A stretch of DNA of 21,501 bases, taken from contig JBAWVO010000091.1 in assembly GCA_037147235.1 (NCBI GenBank), forward strand, positions 1-21,501. Direction: 5' to 3'. This document shows, one piece after another, positions 15,001-21,501 of this stretch. Position 1 is the first letter of the stretch. Every line of letters starts with the position of its first letter. This DNA comes from JANXQG01 sp037147235. Its GTDB lineage: Bacteria > Planctomycetota > Planctomycetia > Pirellulales > Thermoguttaceae. The notes under the pieces are model-generated. The model did not search any database. It had not been told where the DNA came from and was given only the letters and a program-made list of their open reading frames with translations. Made by a program: the position numbers and the translations under genes.

Positions 15001-18000
15001 GCGCTGATGGTCGAGCAGCAGGTGGGCGATTCCGACGTATGGCAGGAAGTCCGCCCCAAAGCGGTCAACTGGAACGTGCCGGCCCAATTGATCTGGACTC
15101 CACCCACGGAAAATCTGCGGCCAACAATCACGCTGCTGCCCGATCTCAAGGGTGAAGTGAAACTCGATGCCTCGGTCGGCGGCAACGCGGCCTCGGTAGT
15201 CTTCACGCTCAAAGGAGCCGGGCCGGATGCCAAAGATTCGGCAGCCCGCCTAGTGTTGGATCGCGAGCCGGGCGGAAAGTTCCTGCCGGTCGGCCAAAAC
15301 CAGCGGTACTCGGTCCTGGTCGAGAAAGATGGACAACGCGAACCGGCTGCCAATGTGCTTTGGCCGGAAAATTTCGACGACGAATACGCCAAGTGGGAAG
15401 CCCCCGTACTGACGGCCAAGCAGGAGGGCTATACGCAGTTCCTCCGCGCGGAAGTCGGCGGGCGGAGTGTGCTGTGGCACACAACCACCTACCGGCCGGG
15501 CGAATTCACCCGAGATGAGCCACCCGTGCCGCCCCTTGAAGTAAAGCCCGACTGGGTCAAGATATTCAGCCAGCAGGGACCGCAACAGGTCCAACAGGTG
15601 CGGTTCCCGGTGGGGGCCACGTTCACCGATTTCAAGGTCGAAGTTCATTATCCCGACGGCTACACCCGCTTCGTCACGAAAAAGGCCGTTCTCCGCACCC
15701 CGGAACTGCCGTCCAGTGCGATCTTGACGGCCGATCATGGCAAGTTTCTTGGCCTCCGCCCCGGTTCGACCAACGTCACCGCCGAGTTCCAGGGCATGAC
15801 CTCGACGGTTCCCCTGAAGGCCGACGTGACGGCGGAAGTCGAGATCGACAAGATTGCCATCGAGCCAAGCAATGTTCCCTTGAAGCCAGGCGAAACCTAT
15901 GAACTGAAGGCGATCGGCTACAAGGACGGCAGATCGGTCGGCGACATCACCGGCCTGGGCAACCTGACCTGGAAGTCATCGAAGCCCGATGTGGCCCGAC
16001 TCTCCGGTTCCTCGGTCATCGCCTCGAACCTCGGCCAGAGCGAGGTTACGGTTGAGCGCAAGGGGCAGATATCGCAACCCGCCGTGGTAACTGTTTTCAA
16101 CACGATTGACGGGGATCTTCGCGTGGAGCCGAAGACAATCGAGATGTTCCTGGGCGAAAGCCAGCAATTCGGTGACGCGATCCGAGTCCTGCGGGGTAAC
16201 TTGGATGTCAGCCAGCAGGCCACGGCCGTGCCGGAAAGCCCTGGCGTGGTGCGGTTCGATCCGGCCACGCGGACCCTCACTGCCGTCGGCGTAGGCGTGG
16301 TGCCGTTGGGCATCACGATGGGTGACAAGATCACCCAGGTCCAAGTAGTTGTGCGGCCTCGCGCGATCGAGCACGGCAGCAGGCTGGTCGTCGAACCCGG
16401 GGCCCTGATTCTTGCCCCAGGGCAGGCCGACCGCGTGAGTGTCTTCCTTGAAACTCCCACCGGCGAGAAGATCGATCGCACCGGTTCGGCCGTCTTCAAG
16501 GTGACCGATCCTTCCGTGGCGGGTGCCGATGTGGGGATCGGGCGAATCCGTGCCCTGCAACCCGGGAAGACCGAAATCAAGGTTTTCATTCTCGGACTCG
16601 ACCCGGCCACCCTTCCCGTGGAAGTCACGAAGGAGGAAATTACCGAGTTGACCGCCAATCCTGCCTCGCTGGGGATGGCCGCCGGCGACCGCGCTCACTT
16701 GCAAGTGTTCGGCCGAGCACAGACCTCGGGTCTCAAGGAGATGTTCCCGCAGCCCGACCTCAAGGTGGTGCCGCAGAAGGGCGGCACCGTCGACGTCGTT
16801 GGCGGCGAGGACGTGCAAGCCAAGGCTGTCGGCAAAGACATGATCGACGTCTCATGGCGCGACAAACTCAAGATCGCCGTGCCGGTCGAGGTTGCGAGCA
16901 ATGCGATCTCAGGGCTGGAAATCAGTCCTCCCAATCAAACGATCAATACCGGCCAGGCAGTCACTTATGGAGTATCCGCCATGCGTGGCGGCAACCGTGT
17001 GATCCTCACTCCCGAGGATGGTGTCCGATTGAATGTTGCCGATCCCTCGGTCGCGAGCGTGGCCTCCGGCACGACCGTCGTCGCCACCGGCCCAGGACAA
17101 ACCATGGTGGTCGCCAATTTCGGTGAGCAAAAGGCCGAGGCCATCCTGAACGTCACCCTGGGCATGACGGGTGGGATGCCGATAGGCAACGGCGTTAACG
17201 TCATCACGGATGGTGTCGTCTACGATGGAGGTGGCCGCATCGTCCACGGTGGAGATGGCCGCATCGTCTACGGTGGAGGTGGCCGCAGAGTCGTCATCGG
17301 CGACGGTACGGTGATCGGCGGTATTCGACCTGCCGGAAGGGTCGTTGGCCTTGCGTTCGAGCCGCCCATCTATAGGGCGGGCGTCCAAGCGATGCCGCTG
17401 ACCGCCAAGCTGCTTCGCCAGTATGAGAACGGCGGCTTCGATGATGTGAGCAATGACCCGAACGTCACCGTGACCGATCCCAAATCGGCCGTCGCCGGCA
17501 TCGAGAAGGTCGATGGCGGATGGAAGGTGTCTCCGAAGGCACCCGGTATGACCAAAATCACCGCCACGCTTGACGGTCAGACCGCCGGCATGGCGATCGA
17601 TATCAACGGCGACGCCGGACCTATTGCCGGGCAACTTGTCGTCGAGCCTAGGATGCTTTCCCTCTGGTCGGGCGAAACGCAAGCGATCGGCAATGCCGTG
17701 ATCGATCCAGGCGGAGGACAAGCTCCCGTACTTGTCGAGGCAACGGTCAAGGCCCCTGATGGCCAGGGAATCGTCAGCGTTGACGGTAACAAGGTCACAG
17801 GCCGCTCGGTTGGCGATGTTCCCGTAACGGTTTCGGCCGCCGGCCAGTCGGTCACGGTCAATGTTCACGTCATGACTGCGGATTCGCTTTCCATCAATCC
17901 GGCGGAATTGAATCTACAGGCCGGGCAGTCTGCTCCGGCCGCAGTCATGGCCAGAAGTGCTGATGGTCAAGAAGTGGCCGTCCAAGCGACGATTGAAAGC

Positions 18001-18483
18001 TTGGACAAAAACGTGCTGGATGCCGATCCGGCCCAACCCGGTCACTTTGTCGCCCGCTCCCAGGGGCAAACGCAACTTCATGCGGTTTATCGCGGTAAAG
18101 AGGTGTTTGCCAAGGTTTCGGTATCGGGCAAGCGTTTTGAGAGCGTCAAGTCGATGCACAACCGCATCGACAAGGAACACTTTGACATGACCGTCGAGGT
18201 ACTAGCGGCAGGCGGCGAAGGTGAGTTAGAATATCGAGTATACGCAGAAGGCGAAGCCAATCCGAAAGAAAACTGGGTGCCGAACCAGCCGGAAGGCAAT
18301 GCCCGCAGGGTGATATTGCGCAGCGACCCGCTGAGCTATAACCAGGGCGACGAGTATCGCCTCGTGATTGAAGCCCGAGACAAGGCGACCAAGAGCGTGC
18401 AGAAATACCCGCTCTCGTTGATTCGGTCGGTTACCGTAGAACAGATACAAAAGGATTCCCCGCAACCCAACGAGCCGAAGTGA
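12058..18483 (+). CDS. Giant single-pass envelope protein: cytosolic head, zinc ribbon, TM helix, tandem Ig-like (BIG2-like) repeats
   Basis: This 2141-residue protein has no N-terminal signal. Residues 1-160 form a soluble domain I do not recognise (Trp-rich, 'YFFRYRDVLGNWRLIWCWGY'). A zinc ribbon follows (Cys165-x4-Cys170 ... Cys184-x2-Cys187), then a basic stretch and a TM helix at about 203-225 containing eight consecutive Leu. The positive residues before the helix predict a cytosolic N-terminus and an exported C-terminal part of about 1900 residues. That part is a chain of bacterial Ig-like modules, each opening with a pattern like 'I-x-P-x-x-x-x-L-x-x-G'. Such openings occur near residues 316, 416, 581, 680, 779, 1265, 1352, 1442, 1530, 1620, 1764, 1859 and 1944. 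A Gly-rich linker with DNA-level repeats lies near 1700-1750, and a separate C-terminal domain at about 2020-2141. The SrfC-like gene follows 113 bases downstream on the same strand. It may be a long envelope filament or a sensor that passes signals to the cytosolic head. Confidence 0.9.
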   Translation: MATQFVRVDLSETARDYRPIAVEPGVPMLDRSGANARIIYRWMGGMIAEPVWEADTVGFYVRDDKGGRLEDVICQPASAQDLQGILRDDLVKLRERLDKSRGETPTERTLRKILLRSFGELVDNPARTDLDSYFFRYRDVLGNWRLIWCWGYERLDNEPAPSVVCTDPECNLLFVRRPGKSPRCPSCSGLLQTRPKRKTNWKILALALLLLLLLLGGVGWRLMLGLRGSLIATPAQFTGPVGAQIDCQVMEKGLFKKKDVTRNAIGITWDPRVAKFNQATGSIRLTGVGQTKIEFQYDGRKTEVVVAATTSANPDKLVIVPGTVDLAVGTTARLKVFGEYQDGTRVDLTEATEWVPSKDGKVFFAQGSLVEGLAPGSSAIEARYCGDPGSKGKEYKDRVYVKTTATVNVAKGDFQSIDVGVDPSTVGVGLSGKVHIDAVNSDGKHYNLLESSQLKTEVSPSYVAKLQRETLQGQRAGNGKLSVTFGGGLSGSTDFSVALPRAFASAVHPESLDLAVGEIADIAYISPDRNPVHLSCSKLGIVEITATNRLIGRAVGDMQITVNQSGKTLGTVAVAVRNREFQGIFFDPGSLTVEVDGALQPKVFAMVAGSDTDPPRDAEIAPEWIATEKKPSPEYAGFDAKAFELTGVKPTNSSSPQELAVRMGNWKTMAPVEVVLAPCNLELTPAGPIDLPLGQMMRLQGFANYSGGRRVHIRSERLKWFSQEKSVPGLELYDKNETAGAGAVGAVKAGAGPLNVYANYHGRESNRVAFKSIEADPNVKLDIDVDRTLRIAGEGGRVVLTASGPSGDVELVPSLTSFKSSNDKVLNVKEKTGLFATGIPGNAMLTGSHLAAKDPAKKEFHVCDPARAKLLFEPASVRVPVNEKASLRLFLNAERDEGGKKIIEGAELLGQGVGYYVAQPQAVRFSPPILTGLSPAGPFDISGSIPVLRPATARVEVVDAESKALRITPSAASPLAPGQPVALMVEQQVGDSDVWQEVRPKAVNWNVPAQLIWTPPTENLRPTITLLPDLKGEVKLDASVGGNAASVVFTLKGAGPDAKDSAARLVLDREPGGKFLPVGQNQRYSVLVEKDGQREPAANVLWPENFDDEYAKWEAPVLTAKQEGYTQFLRAEVGGRSVLWHTTTYRPGEFTRDEPPVPPLEVKPDWVKIFSQQGPQQVQQVRFPVGATFTDFKVEVHYPDGYTRFVTKKAVLRTPELPSSAILTADHGKFLGLRPGSTNVTAEFQGMTSTVPLKADVTAEVEIDKIAIEPSNVPLKPGETYELKAIGYKDGRSVGDITGLGNLTWKSSKPDVARLSGSSVIASNLGQSEVTVERKGQISQPAVVTVFNTIDGDLRVEPKTIEMFLGESQQFGDAIRVLRGNLDVSQQATAVPESPGVVRFDPATRTLTAVGVGVVPLGITMGDKITQVQVVVRPRAIEHGSRLVVEPGALILAPGQADRVSVFLETPTGEKIDRTGSAVFKVTDPSVAGADVGIGRIRALQPGKTEIKVFILGLDPATLPVEVTKEEITELTANPASLGMAAGDRAHLQVFGRAQTSGLKEMFPQPDLKVVPQKGGTVDVVGGEDVQAKAVGKDMIDVSWRDKLKIAVPVEVASNAISGLEISPPNQTINTGQAVTYGVSAMRGGNRVILTPEDGVRLNVADPSVASVASGTTVVATGPGQTMVVANFGEQKAEAILNVTLGMTGGMPIGNGVNVITDGVVYDGGGRIVHGGDGRIVYGGGGRRVVIGDGTVIGGIRPAGRVVGLAFEPPIYRAGVQAMPLTAKLLRQYENGGFDDVSNDPNVTVTDPKSAVAGIEKVDGGWKVSPKAPGMTKITATLDGQTAGMAIDINGDAGPIAGQLVVEPRMLSLWSGETQAIGNAVIDPGGGQAPVLVEATVKAPDGQGIVSVDGNKVTGRSVGDVPVTVSAAGQSVTVNVHVMTADSLSINPAELNLQAGQSAPAAVMARSADGQEVAVQATIESLDKNVLDADPAQPGHFVARSQGQTQLHAVYRGKEVFAKVSVSGKRFESVKSMHNRIDKEHFDMTVEVLAAGGEGELEYRVYAEGEANPKENWVPNQPEGNARRVILRSDPLSYNQGDEYRLVIEARDKATKSVQKYPLSLIRSVTVEQIQKDSPQPNEPK
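17227..17292 (+). repeat. 24-bp in-frame tandem repeat coding a Gly-rich linker
   Basis: Two full 24-bp units (17227-17250 and 17251-17274), plus a partial third beginning at 17275, read roughly GGAGGTGGCCGCATCGTCYA followed by CGGT. They code for repeats of the form GG[GD]GRIV[HY] at about residues 1724-1745. The linker sits between two Ig-like modules. Very few base differences between units suggest recent expansion. Confidence 0.85.
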
Positions 18484-18487
18484 TTTC

Positions 18488-18554
18488 AAGTCGTAGGATG
18501 GGCTTCAGCCCGTCCTGTTTTGCCGTGGACGGGCTGAAGCCCATCCTACGACTT
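18488..18554. repeat. Perfect 28-bp inverted repeat (palindromic repeat, copy B)
   Basis: The arms 18488-18515 and 18527-18554 are perfect reverse complements over 28 bp around an 11-base loop (TGTTTTGCCGT). The arm starts AAGTCGTAGGATGGGCTTCA. It begins 4 bases after the stop of the Ig-like giant and ends 42 bases before the SrfC-like start. In mRNA it would form a very stable hairpin between two co-directional genes. No T-run follows, so it may work as an RNase barrier or partial attenuator rather than a true terminator. The arm is a close relative of the arm at 4974-5038. Confidence 0.92.
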
Positions 18555-18596
18555 ATGGAGAACTTGCACTCGCGCAACCCAACCCATTGAAGTAAT

Positions 18597-21161
18597 ATGG
18601 CATTTCCAGATGAACGCGACCGCAACATTATTCGGCGTGCGGAACAGGTAGAGAACCTGGCAACCGATTTATGCGATTGGCTTTCGGAGTACAATCCGGC
18701 AAGAAGGCAAACGGAGCTGTTGCCGGTCAAAGAGAGCGACGAGTTTGAAGTTTTGCAGCTTCGCCGCTTGGCGGGCAGCCTCTACACCTCTTCAAAGGTG
18801 CCGGTGGCTGCCGCGGCTTATGGGGCGTCGCAGGTGGGCAAAAGCCTTTTCATGGGCCAAGTACTCCGCCCGCAGAGCGAGAACTATTGCCCCATCGGTG
18901 GTGACGAAACATTAGGCGAACCGGCCTATTACAAAAACCTCTCGTTTGACAACGACCTGAACCCCCAGTGCGGTTCGCAGGAAGCCACGGCCCTGGTGAC
19001 CCGATTCACCACCAAGGATCGCATCGGGGCAGGCGTCTCGCCGCAATATCCCGTGATGGTCCGCGCCTTGACCCGGGCCGAGTGGTTGCGGGTGCTTGCT
19101 CGCGGTTTCCATGCCGAATGCAAGACGCCCGCCACGACTTGGCAGCAGGCCGAACTGGAAACGCTCTTCGAGGATCTCGCCCGAAAGTTTCCCAATCAGG
19201 AGGTCGATCGCAAGTGGCGGATGGACATCCTCGATGCCTTCTCCTACATGCGGGCGGTCGATCGCCGCGGCTTCCAGGCCACGGAAGCGGTGATCAACGG
19301 CCTCTTGAGCCGCTATCCGCTTTCGGAAGAGGGCTACGTTGCGGTCGCGGGGGCCTTGTTCTGGGATAACTGGCCCACGCTCACGGCGCTGTTCGTCAAG
19401 ATTGCCAATTTTCTCAAGCGGATCACCCTGGGCAACCATGACCCTGCCATCTTCTGCCACTGGGCCGGCGTCCGCTTCCTGCTGGACAGCCAGCGGTCGA
19501 AGGTTTATGATCGGCCCAATTCTAAAGTATGGAACCATGTGGCCTGGACCGACATCTATCTCGCGCCCAAGGAAAACTATTTCGTCCTTGAATACCGACC
19601 CAACACGGGCATGGGCACCGAGGAACTGGAAACCATTCAGGCCGGTATGCTGGAACTGGTCATGCCCGTGCTGCCGCACCGATTAAGCGAAGAGTGGCGC
19701 AAGGTGATCGAGCAGATGGACTTCCTCGACGTGCCGGGCATGCGTGCCGTGCGAACGGGCATCGAGCAAGGCAAGCGGAGCAGTGCCGATTCGCTGGAAG
19801 AGCAGATGGAGATCGTCAAACGCGGCAAGGTCTCGTACCTCTTCGAGCGATTTGTCGACGAATTGCAGATCCAGACGCTCTTCCTCTTGCTCCGAGGCGG
19901 CAACCTGGAAGTCAAGGCCCAGATGAAATATCACGTCGAGAAGTGGGGCCGTGCTCGCTACGGTGAGAAGGTCTGGCCGCTTCGCGTGCAGGATGAGATT
20001 CCCGCGTTGTTCATCGGCATGTCGGGCCTGGATGAAGAGTTCCGCAACCGCGAAATCTTCGCCGAAAAGATCCTCTATGACACCCGCCTGAATTCAATTC
20101 TCGACACGCTGGGCAACGTGCTCACCGATTTCGGCGGCAAGGACAAGGCGTTTACCAACGTCTATCCTATCCGCTACCCCGGCACATGGGATACCAATGA
20201 AGAGCAGCGTGCGACCGATAACCCGGAAAAATGGACCCGCGCCCGCAAGGCGTTCCTCGAATCGGATCTGGTGAAGACCTACGTCCGCGACCCGGCACTG
20301 CGTTGGGACGCGGCCATGAAGGACGGCGATGGCGGGCAGTCGCTGATCAGCGTGGGCATCCGCGCCGTGACCAGCGCCGATGCCAAGCAGGACCAGTTGA
20401 CCAAGGAGATTGCCGCTGTCCAGAACCGCCTCTTGCAACTTTCTCGCGACTGGGTTGTCGACCCCGATACCAATATCGACCGCGAGCGCCGAGTTATGTC
20501 GGCCAAGAAGGTCGTCGATTGGCTCACGGCCGACGAGGAGCAGATCTACCATCGCGTGCATGCCTTGGAAGAGTCGCTCTGCATGGCCGAGGGCGAAGAA
20601 TTGCAGATCGCCGATTGTGCCGACAACGCCAACCGTCGTCAGGGCGACCCGCTACCCAGGGAGTTGAAAAACTACCTGCACGAATGGGCCACCGTGGCCG
20701 TGCCGAAACGCTGGGAAAGCTTCTGCAACAGCCACAAGGACGGCGAGCCGTGGCTCGATCCCAACGACATGAACATCTTCACCCGATTCCTCCGCGATTA
20801 CCTGCTGACCGACAATGTCTTTGAACAGTTGGTCTCGAAGGTGCAGCCGGTCGTGGGACTGAAGACCCGTGACGAAGCAGCCCGCCGCCGCGCCCGGCGG
20901 AAGTACGTCCGCATCATTCTCAACGATTATGTCATGAACCCAGGTTCCGGCCGCGCCCCGCTGGAGAGCGAGGAAGAGGCAGCCAAGAACAAGGGCAGCG
21001 AAGACGAGGACTTCAGCCGTTTTGGCCTCATGGAGTCGTTCGTCAGGCAATGGGCCAAACGTCTGCCGTTGGCCCTGGCCCTCGGGGCTGGCGAGCACAT
21101 CAAGCTCCCGCCCGGAAACATGGAGTTGATCCACGTGCTGGAGCCGTTTGATAGGACGTAA
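18597..21161 (+). CDS. SrfC-like putative virulence factor family protein (P-loop, dynamin-like NTPase)
   Basis: This 854-residue cytosolic protein resembles SrfC ('Virul_Fac') of the srfABC loci. A helical N-terminus (1-68) leads to a Walker A/G1 motif 'GASQVGKS' (76-83). 'LNPQCGSQEATALVTRFT' (121-138) matches the family's 'NP-GG-EAT-LVTRFT' signature and holds the switch I Thr. 'FLDVPGMRAV' (376-385) gives a G3 'DxPG' motif, as in dynamin-like GTPases. The segment 'LFIGMSGLDEEF' (471-482) occupies the expected base-recognition (G4) place, but TKxD/NKxD is replaced by SGLD. The C-terminal half is largely helical, ending in an acidic Glu-rich stretch (about 782-804) and a short tail. ATG at 18597 is preceded by only a weak ribosome site. 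No SrfA- or SrfB-like gene is visible in this window; one may lie outside. The biochemical role of SrfC is not settled, so GTPase activity is inferred from motifs. Confidence 0.82.
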   Translation: MAFPDERDRNIIRRAEQVENLATDLCDWLSEYNPARRQTELLPVKESDEFEVLQLRRLAGSLYTSSKVPVAAAAYGASQVGKSLFMGQVLRPQSENYCPIGGDETLGEPAYYKNLSFDNDLNPQCGSQEATALVTRFTTKDRIGAGVSPQYPVMVRALTRAEWLRVLARGFHAECKTPATTWQQAELETLFEDLARKFPNQEVDRKWRMDILDAFSYMRAVDRRGFQATEAVINGLLSRYPLSEEGYVAVAGALFWDNWPTLTALFVKIANFLKRITLGNHDPAIFCHWAGVRFLLDSQRSKVYDRPNSKVWNHVAWTDIYLAPKENYFVLEYRPNTGMGTEELETIQAGMLELVMPVLPHRLSEEWRKVIEQMDFLDVPGMRAVRTGIEQGKRSSADSLEEQMEIVKRGKVSYLFERFVDELQIQTLFLLLRGGNLEVKAQMKYHVEKWGRARYGEKVWPLRVQDEIPALFIGMSGLDEEFRNREIFAEKILYDTRLNSILDTLGNVLTDFGGKDKAFTNVYPIRYPGTWDTNEEQRATDNPEKWTRARKAFLESDLVKTYVRDPALRWDAAMKDGDGGQSLISVGIRAVTSADAKQDQLTKEIAAVQNRLLQLSRDWVVDPDTNIDRERRVMSAKKVVDWLTADEEQIYHRVHALEESLCMAEGEELQIADCADNANRRQGDPLPRELKNYLHEWATVAVPKRWESFCNSHKDGEPWLDPNDMNIFTRFLRDYLLTDNVFEQLVSKVQPVVGLKTRDEAARRRARRKYVRIILNDYVMNPGSGRAPLESEEEAAKNKGSEDEDFSRFGLMESFVRQWAKRLPLALALGAGEHIKLPPGNMELIHVLEPFDRT

Positions 21162-21171
21162 AAAGGGACAT

Positions 21172-21288
21172 TTACCGCTTGGGCCGAGGAGGCAGGGTGC
21201 CGCCGGCCAGGATCGCGCCGGGCCACGGCAGCCACGGACCGACGACAAACGAATTGATTTCCTTGTCCGTGAAAGCAGTGACGGCAAC
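21172..21288 (-). pseudogene. Possible 3' remnant of a gene
   Basis: Read on the minus strand, the frame ending in TAA at 21174-21172 gives 'VAVTAFTDKEINSFVVGPWL' followed by 'PWPGAILAGGTLPPRPKR', which reads like the natural end of a protein. Going upstream, the sequence runs directly into the palindromic repeat at 21289-21417, where the frame loses protein-like character and meets a stop near 21411. It may be a gene tail cut off by the repeat. The family is not recognised, and chance is possible. Confidence 0.25.
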
Positions 21289-21417
21289 CCGTAGGGTGTG
21301 TGAAGCGAACCACCACGGAAATGGTGGGTTGCGCACGAAGTCAAACCATCGAGAACACTTACCGCTGTTTTGGACGTGTTCGCGTAACGCACCATTCCCG
21401 CTCCACCCACCCTACGG
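21289..21417. repeat. Palindromic intergenic repeat, copy C (diverged)
   Basis: CCGTAGGGTG (21289-21298) and CACCCTACGG (21408-21417) form perfect 10-bp outer inverted arms. Inside are further imperfect inverted parts: AACCACCA near 21309 with TGGTGGGTT at 21322-21330, and GCGCA near 21331 with TAACGCACCA near 21385. The outer GTAGGGTG matches the outer ends of copies A and B (GTAGGGAG/GTAGGATG), but the inner sequence differs. It looks like a composite or related palindromic element. Confidence 0.6.
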
Positions 21418-21446
21418 CGACCAGCAATGACAGCAGTTGGCAAGAG

Positions 21447-21466
21447 GGGGCATTTATGCCCCTTTT
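21447..21466 (+). terminator. Intrinsic-terminator-like hairpin
   Basis: GGGGCA TTTA TGCCCC (21447-21462) is a perfect 6-bp GC-rich stem with a 4-base loop, followed by TTTT (21463-21466). It could end transcription coming from the SrfC-like gene about 285 bases upstream. A second small hairpin (CCGCC-GAA-GGCGG, 21467-21479) and GTGCTTTAGCAC at the right edge follow, so it may instead belong to a further repeat cut by the window end. Confidence 0.4.
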
Positions 21467-21501
21467 CCGCCGAAGGCGGTATTCGGCCCGTGCTTTAGCA
21501 C

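Noticed and set aside
16909..17868. 319-codon minus-strand ORF inside the Ig-like gene
   Set aside because: Low-complexity Asp/Arg/Gly-rich shadow of the repeat-bearing + strand frame.
18912..19679. 255-codon minus-strand ORF inside the SrfC-like gene
   Set aside because: Antisense to conserved SrfC motifs; no independent domain.

Overview
The window looks like part of a Planctomycetota chromosome (Pirellulales-like). This is inferred from gene content: secreted alpha-L-fucosidases with a DUF1080 protein, a vWA/PP2C/kinase cluster, a very large Ig-like envelope protein, a SrfC-like protein, and palindromic repeats between genes. No rRNA, tRNA, CRISPR array, transposase or prophage gene was seen.

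Layout. (1) 1-662, + strand: 3' part of an unrecognised gene that enters from the left edge. (2) 769-5858, - strand: a secreted glycan-degradation block transcribed as DUF1080/3-keto-disaccharide hydrolase, then GH95 alpha-L-fucosidase, then GH29 alpha-L-fucosidase with a Tat signal. (3) 5938-10743, - strand: a compact operon of Ser/Thr-type kinase, vWA protein 1, vWA protein 2 and PP2C phosphatase, with gaps of 7, 0 and 11 bases. This is the TerY-P / YegI-YegL-YegK type of phospho-signalling set, here with a duplicated vWA gene. (4) 11008-11633, + strand: an AbrB-type antitoxin and PIN toxin pair with an ATGA overlap. (5) 12058-21161, + strand: a 2141-residue single-pass protein (cytosolic N-domain, zinc ribbon, TM helix, at least 13 Ig-like repeats), then an 854-residue SrfC-like P-loop protein ('Virul_Fac' family). 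A perfect 28-bp inverted repeat separates the two. (6) 21162-21501: no convincing intact gene; it holds a palindromic repeat, a terminator-like hairpin and perhaps the 3' remnant of a minus-strand gene.

How the parts may work together. The fucosidases and DUF1080 protein probably process fucose-containing glycans outside the cytoplasm. The kinase/vWA/vWA/PP2C operon and the Ig-giant/SrfC pair are divergent neighbours separated by a toxin-antitoxin module. The most interesting reading is that they form one system: a reversible phosphorylation switch with metal-binding vWA adaptors controls, or is controlled by, a dynamin-like NTPase and a long envelope-spanning protein whose cytosolic head could carry the signal. 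The domain calls are read from sequence motifs. The functional link between the two blocks is inference and depends on whether they stay together in other genomes.

Regulatory signals that can be read include a promoter with a perfect TTGACA and 17-bp spacer upstream of the kinase operon, with a 7-bp inverted repeat over the -35 box; a TTGCCA-17-GATAAT promoter before the toxin-antitoxin pair; and clear Shine-Dalgarno sequences that fix the starts of GH29, GH95 and the DUF1080 protein.
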